DNA of 64,000 bases from Lysinibacillus sphaericus OT4b.31. GTDB taxonomy: Bacteria > Bacillota > Bacilli > Bacillales_A > Planococcaceae. Below, in pieces: positions 60,077 through 64,000 of the stretch (position 1 is its first letter; each line of letters begins with the position of its first letter). Below the pieces are notes generated by a model. That model saw only the letters and a list, made by a program, of their open reading frames with translations. It was not told where the DNA came from and made no database searches. The translations under genes were made by a program, and so were the position numbers. The DNA lies in contig NZ_KB933398.1 in the NCBI RefSeq assembly GCF_000392615.1, positions 2,742,702 to 2,806,701 on the forward strand, in the 5' to 3' direction.

Positions 60077-60766
60077 TTATTTTTCTAATACCGTATAAAG
60101 TTCGTGTAACTTTTTTATCTCATAGTTTGGCAGGATATCACTTGTATTTTCGATATCGTGAATATTAAACCAACACGTATCAATTCCTGCTAATAAGCCA
60201 CCCTTCACATCAGAAGTTAGTGAATCCCCAACAATAAGTGCTTTTTCTTTGCTTATTCCTTCAATTCGGTCAAAAACATAATCGAAAAATGCTGGCATTG
60301 GCTTCTGATAACCTGTCTGCTCCGAGATAAAAATCCCTTTAAAGTATTTCGCTAAATCTGCATCTACCAATCGTTTATTTTGTGTGATCGTTTTACCATT
60401 TGAAACGACATATAAATTATAGTTGTCTGAAAGCTGCGCAATCAGTTCATATGCTCCATCAACGTAATGGTGCGCCTCTTGCAAATACTTTTGAAAGATC
60501 GCTTCAAAATATTCACCGTCTACTTCTAAGCCAAATTCTTTCAGCGCTATCGAAAATCTTGTATTATGTAGGACATTCTTTGTCACTTCGCCTCGTTCAA
60601 AGGCACGCCACATTGATTCATTAATTTCTTTATAGCGAGCAATCATCGTTGGTGTTGTAGCAATTTTTTCCTGTGCAAATAATCGGTCAAGTGCTGCATT
60701 TTCAGCTAAATCAAAATCTAATAATGTATCATCTACATCAAACAATAGTGTTTCATATTTACTCAA
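60077..60766 (-). CDS. YjjG/YfnB family noncanonical pyrimidine nucleotidase (HAD)
   Basis: 229 residues. HAD motif I is LLFDVDDTLLDFD (nucleophile D-x-D), motif II YVVSNGK, motif III KP in ISEQTGYQKPMPAFFDYV, and motif IV IVGDSLTSDVKGGLLAGIDT. ENAALDRLFAQE is the cap. The family dephosphorylates dUMP, dTMP and aberrant pyrimidine nucleotides, protecting DNA. It is the YjjG-like branch, judging by DDTLLDFD and GDSLTSDVKGG. Single gene. Confidence 0.92.
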   Translation of the reverse strand: MSKYETLLFDVDDTLLDFDLAENAALDRLFAQEKIATTPTMIARYKEINESMWRAFERGEVTKNVLHNTRFSIALKEFGLEVDGEYFEAIFQKYLQEAHHYVDGAYELIAQLSDNYNLYVVSNGKTITQNKRLVDADLAKYFKGIFISEQTGYQKPMPAFFDYVFDRIEGISKEKALIVGDSLTSDVKGGLLAGIDTCWFNIHDIENTSDILPNYEIKKLHELYTVLEK

Positions 60767-61033
60767 CTTATTTCCTACTTTCTTCTAAACGGTCTTGCCG
60801 TCTTGCTCCTTCTATCATAACGTTTTTTGCAAAAAATAGCAGTAAAATTACTCCATATTACCTATTTACGGAATTGTTAGAAAAATCCCGCTATTAAAAT
60901 CAGAAGCAATACTACCTTAGAAAGGTGACAAAAATGTTCCCCTAACCGTAAAAAAATCCTTTCAAGAATTTCATATTTGAAAATATCCTTGAATATGAGA
61001 CAATAGAATGCTAGAAAGGAAGATGTACGAATT
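60767..61033. other. Intergenic, no gene
   Basis: The divergent promoter region between the nucleotidase and yfkAB. GAAAGGAAG precedes the yfkAB ATG. Confidence 0.4.
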
Positions 61034-62146
61034 ATGACGACCTTACAAAAAATTACGCCCGTCTTTGATCCATGGGAAGCCTATTTAGATGTCGAACAGC
61101 ATGGACAGATGACACTATCAAATATTGAATTTACCACAACAAACCTTTGTAATATGCGCTGCGCACACTGTGCAGTTGGCTATACACTACAACATAAAGA
61201 TCCCGAAGCATTATCAATGGAGCTAATCACAAAGCGCCTTGATGAAATCCCGCATTTAAAAACACTGAGCATTACTGGTGGAGAACCGATGATGAGCAAA
61301 AAATCGGTGCAAAACTATGTATTGCCGCTGTTAAAATATGCACATACACGAGGCGTACGCACACAAATCAACTCGAATCTAACAATAGAGCCTGAACGTT
61401 ACTTACTTATTGCACCGTATCTGGATGTGCTTCATATTTCACATAACTGGGGCACAGTCGATGAATTTGTCGAAACAGGCTTTGCGATGATGGACCGTAA
61501 ACCAACCTATGAACAACGCGCTGCACTTTTCCAACGCATGATCGATAACTCAAAAATGCTCGCGCAGCACGGTGTTATGGTATCGGCAGAAACGATGCTC
61601 AACAAAAAAACATTGCCATACTTAGATCATATCCACAACCAAATCATTCATGACATGAAATGCGCTCGACATGAAGTACATCCAATGTATCCCTCAGACT
61701 TTGCAAGTACACTGTCATCACTTTCGCTAGAAGAAACACGCGAAGCCATTCATCATCTTCTTGATGTGCGTGATGACAGTACTTGGATGTTGTTTGGTAC
61801 ATTACCATTCTATCCTTGTAGCTCAAACGAGGAGGATCAAAGGTTATTAAAACGTTTGCGTGAGGCGAAGAACGTTACAATGCGCAATGATCCGGATGGT
61901 CGCTCACGCTTAAACGTTAATATTTTTACAGGCGATGTCATCGTCACAGACTTTGGTGATACTCCTGCTCTTGGCAATATCGTCAACGACGAGTTACCTG
62001 CCATTTTCGACAAATGGATGGAAACGGATTTAGCAAAATCACTAAATTGCCACTGTCCAGCGGTGAAATGCTTAGGTCCAAACGTTCTAGTCAAAAATAT
62101 GTATTATAAAGATGCCCCTTTCGTAAGTGGCTCAGCGATAGGATAA
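61034..62146 (+). CDS. yfkAB: Radical SAM / CxCxxxxC protein YfkAB
   Basis: 370 residues. The radical-SAM cluster motif CNMRCAHC (CxxxCxxC) lies at about residues 39-46 in FTTTNLCNMRCAHCAVGYTL. ITGGEPMMSKKSVQNYVLPL is the SAM-binding GGE region. At the C-terminus NCHCPAVKCLGPNVLVKNMY gives the CxCxxxxC motif that names the family. In B. subtilis it is split or fused as YfkA/YfkB; here it is one intact fusion. The substrate is unknown. Its 3' end runs into the tandem structured repeats. Confidence 0.93.
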   Translation: MTTLQKITPVFDPWEAYLDVEQHGQMTLSNIEFTTTNLCNMRCAHCAVGYTLQHKDPEALSMELITKRLDEIPHLKTLSITGGEPMMSKKSVQNYVLPLLKYAHTRGVRTQINSNLTIEPERYLLIAPYLDVLHISHNWGTVDEFVETGFAMMDRKPTYEQRAALFQRMIDNSKMLAQHGVMVSAETMLNKKTLPYLDHIHNQIIHDMKCARHEVHPMYPSDFASTLSSLSLEETREAIHHLLDVRDDSTWMLFGTLPFYPCSSNEEDQRLLKRLREAKNVTMRNDPDGRSRLNVNIFTGDVIVTDFGDTPALGNIVNDELPAIFDKWMETDLAKSLNCHCPAVKCLGPNVLVKNMYYKDAPFVSGSAIG

Positions 62147-62149
62147 AGT

Positions 62150-62273
62150 GAAACTTCAAACTGTGGGGGGTTCACAGTTTGATAGTTGAACCAATCGGGC
62201 TTTTACGGTCAGTTGATCGCCCACCTCGTATCTTTCACTTGAGGTAGGCGGCTTACTGACCGTTACTGCGGGA
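62150..62273. repeat. Structured dispersed repeat, copy A (tandem)
   Basis: GGATAAAGTGAAACTTCAAA opens; ACGGTCAGT (62205-62213) pairs with ACTGACCGT (62255-62263) and encloses CGCCCACCTC...GAGGTAGGCG. It ends ACTGCGGGATAAAGTGAAAC, which is also the start of copy B. Confidence 0.8.
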
Positions 62274-62428
62274 TAAAGTGAAACTCAATCCGTGGGGAGT
62301 TCTTCATCCCCGCGGATTGGTAGTTGAACCAATCGGGCTTTTACGGTCAGTTGATCGCCCACCTCGTATCTTTCACTTGAGGTGGGCAGCTTACTGACCG
62401 TTACTGCGGGATAAAGTGAAACTTCAAT
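62274..62428. repeat. Structured dispersed repeat, copy B (tandem)
   Basis: The most complete copy. First hairpin CAATCCGTGGGG...CCCCGCGGATTG, then TAGTTGAACCAATCGGGCTT, then ACGGTCAGT (62343-62351)...ACTGACCGT (62393-62401) enclosing CGCCCACCTC...GAGGTGGGC. It ends in GGGATAAAGTGAAACTTCAA. Confidence 0.8.
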
Positions 62429-62489
62429 AATATTGAGTCGTTCAAGATCAAATAGGATAGAAAAAAGGAGCGTTCACTCTTTTTCTATA

Positions 62490-62529
62490 AAAATAGCTAC
62501 CACATGCCGAAGCATTAGGTAGCTATTTT
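62490..62529. terminator. Terminator downstream of LLM oxidoreductase
   Basis: AAAATAGCTACC pairs with GGTAGCTATTTT, with a GCxGAAGC loop region. On the minus strand it is followed by TATAGAAAAAG; it overlaps the region right after the stop codon at 62530. Confidence 0.75.
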
Positions 62530-63522
62530 CTATAATAATTCTTTTGCCAGTAGTTTATAGCAATTTAATCGACTTTCCTGTGCATATTGATTGCAATTTA
62601 GCATCACTTCATCAAAACCATACTGTTGTTGTTCTGCTACTAAGTATTGGGCAATAGCCTTCGGTGTACCAACAAGATTTGCCTTACGATTATTAGCAAT
62701 CGTCATTTTATCCATCTCAGAGAGCGGGTAATCCTTCGCCTCTTCAGGTGACATCGATTGGATAATTTGTCCCTTCATCAACTGGAGACGTGTAATATCT
62801 ATTGGCTTTGCCAAATATTCGGCCTCTTCTAATGTATCCGCAACCGTAGTCGCATAGGTAACGATAACTTGTGGCTTTTCCATATAATAAGAAGGTGTAA
62901 AGGTTGACTTATACGTATCAAAAATATCTTTTGACATATTACCGGTGAAAAATTGAGCAAATGAATAACCAACACCTAGTTGTCCAGCCTGCATGGCACT
63001 TTGGCCACTTGAGCCAAGTAACCATGCCTCGGGTAACTGAATATTTGTCGGAGACGCAATCACCTGATCATATACATACTCACCTGATTTTTGCTCGTTC
63101 ATGAGCATCAAAATAACATCAAGTTTGTCGTACTGCTCTGTCATACGTTGTCTACGTCCTTCTGCAAGCGCATAAATGGATGGATGGTCACCACCAGGAG
63201 CACGTCCTACACCAAAGTCAATACGATTAGGTGCTAGCGCGCTTAATGTTTTAAATACTTCGGCCAGCTTATACGGCGAATAATGCATCATCATGACGCC
63301 ACCTGTACCGATGCGCAGACGTTTTGTTTTTGCAGCTAAAAACGCAGCTGTAATTTCTGGCGCCGAACTCGCAAGGGATTCACTATTATGATGCTCCGCT
63401 AGCCACATACGATGGAAACCAAGCTCTTCACCTAACAGTGCTAACTGCTCTGTTCGCTTGAAGGCGTCCTCAGCAGTATGTCCTTTAGGTACAGGAATTT
63501 GATCTAAAATACTTAATATCAT
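62530..63522 (-). CDS. LLM class flavin-dependent oxidoreductase
   Basis: 330 residues. LLGEELGFHRMWLAEHHNSE and SSAPEITAAFLAAKTKRLRI are the family opening, with GTGGVMMMHYSPYKLAEVFK, LAPNRIDFGVGRAPGGDHPS and SSGQSAMQAGQLGVGYSFAQ following. It is a luciferase-like TIM-barrel enzyme of the YceB/MsnO8 group that uses FMN and oxygen on an unknown substrate. GAAAGGGTG precedes the ATG. Confidence 0.93.
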   Translation of the reverse strand: MILSILDQIPVPKGHTAEDAFKRTEQLALLGEELGFHRMWLAEHHNSESLASSAPEITAAFLAAKTKRLRIGTGGVMMMHYSPYKLAEVFKTLSALAPNRIDFGVGRAPGGDHPSIYALAEGRRQRMTEQYDKLDVILMLMNEQKSGEYVYDQVIASPTNIQLPEAWLLGSSGQSAMQAGQLGVGYSFAQFFTGNMSKDIFDTYKSTFTPSYYMEKPQVIVTYATTVADTLEEAEYLAKPIDITRLQLMKGQIIQSMSPEEAKDYPLSEMDKMTIANNRKANLVGTPKAIAQYLVAEQQQYGFDEVMLNCNQYAQESRLNCYKLLAKELL

Positions 63523-63597
63523 CGAAAAACACCCTTTCTGTATGTAGCTCTCCTTTCTACTGTAATATAGGAACCTCTTTTTCCAAAGTAAAAGGCA

Positions 63598-64000
63598 CTA
63601 GTGATAGGCAAGTTGCTTCATCTGCCATGTTTCATAAACCGTCACTACTAGTGTCCATCTTTGTTCTAAATCTAACACGGAGTCGTTAAACTTCATGGCA
63701 AAGAGGGTAAATTCTGTAGCCTCTTCATTCACTACAAACTGTAAAACGGCATGGCCCACTTCCCCTGAATGTGAAGTTTCCCCCGATAATTCCACAACAT
63801 GTTGACCTGTTTTTGCCTCGTAATATCGCCAATAAGGCTCTATAAACGCGTAGTTAAAAGCATCTCGGACAGTTACATCCGTGTAATTAGCTAAGTAACC
63901 TTGCTTTACTGCATCAATATATACATTATCCGTTACATCTTTTTTGGTGTTATAAACATATCCAACAAGTACACCCATGAACACAACACAAACAAAAACC
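63598..64000 (-). CDS. Unknown membrane-anchored protein, partial at window end
   Basis: The open frame runs off the right edge: the visible 134 residues start in a hydrophobic stretch (FVCVVFMGVLVGYVYNTKKD), so the start codon may lie beyond 64000. The extracytoplasmic part has AVKQGYLANYTDVTVRDAFN, AFIEPYWRYYEAKTGQHVVE and LQFVVNEEATEFTLFAMKFN. The TxxTVxxAFxxAFxxPxWxYFxAxxGxxVVEFxG theme is common in small Bacillales lipid- or membrane-linked proteins. The function is unknown. Confidence 0.6.
   Translation of the reverse strand, partial: VFVCVVFMGVLVGYVYNTKKDVTDNVYIDAVKQGYLANYTDVTVRDAFNYAFIEPYWRYYEAKTGQHVVELSGETSHSGEVGHAVLQFVVNEEATEFTLFAMKFNDSVLDLEQRWTLVVTVYETWQMKQLAYH

Noticed and set aside
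62150..62428. CRISPR or tandem gene duplication
   Set aside because: The repeated unit is one long inverted-repeat element of about 140 bp in two tandem copies, without spacers; single copies occur elsewhere.

Overview
The window looks like a low-GC, spore-forming member of the Bacillales, most like Lysinibacillus or a close Planococcaceae/Caryophanaceae relative. This is inferred from gene content: YpjP, a YpiP-like methyltransferase, BrxA/B bacilliredoxin, YfkAB radical-SAM protein, Ctc/L25, an SLH-domain protein, several YjcZ-type sporulation micro-proteins, and a secreted M9 collagenase with PKD and PPC domains. No rRNA, tRNA or CRISPR array was seen.

Layout. About 0-9 kb holds a few core genes (ypjP-like, bacilliredoxin/methyltransferase pair, HxlR regulator with flavin reductase) among broken genes: a RusA resolvase, an Imm22-type immunity gene, a GNAT acetyltransferase and a DNA-ligase tail. 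About 9-26 kb is a prophage graveyard (tape-measure, amidase and tail fragments, RinA-like late regulators) carrying cargo genes: MerR + DUF4870, a secreted Ntox21-like toxin with a probable immunity gene, HemL, an OsmC protein and a large collagenase flanked by 76-bp direct repeats. The same phage scaffold occurs at least twice (10.7-13.0 kb and 24.3-26.2 kb), with a third partial copy near 38.7-39.1 kb, and each full copy has different cargo. At 26.7-28.6 kb lies a compact three-gene operon of unrecognised proteins (355 aa; winged-helix/zinc-ribbon 130 aa; 153 aa with a glycine/asparagine-rich strand motif and a hydrophobic tail). It is the best candidate here for an undescribed conflict or defence system.

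From 30 to 49 kb come an EamA transporter behind a leader peptide and switchable hairpin, a chemoreceptor, a hydrolase, an OhrR/glutathione-peroxidase operon with twin palindromic operators, an O-methyltransferase operon with TGTATAC operators, a TrmB/TSUP pair, an AlkC-type DNA repair protein, and a set of sporulation genes. The latter include two paralogous His/Lys/Cys-rich proteins whose shared C-terminal domain resembles a small Sm-like barrel. Their promoters contain CATAnnnTA boxes of the kind read by mother-cell sigma factors. Several promoter-leader-terminator units without an ORF, and a structured ~140-bp inverted repeat present about five times, are scattered among them.

From 49 to 64 kb the gene order is dense and ordinary: cold-shock protein (with an attenuator-like leader), Tag glycosylase, a beta-helix protein, adenine deaminase, a PNPOx-like protein, a YczE-type membrane protein, Ctc/L25, SLH protein, YfnB/YjjG nucleotidase, YfkAB, and an LLM flavin oxidoreductase. 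All functional names come from motif recognition by eye; no database search was possible.
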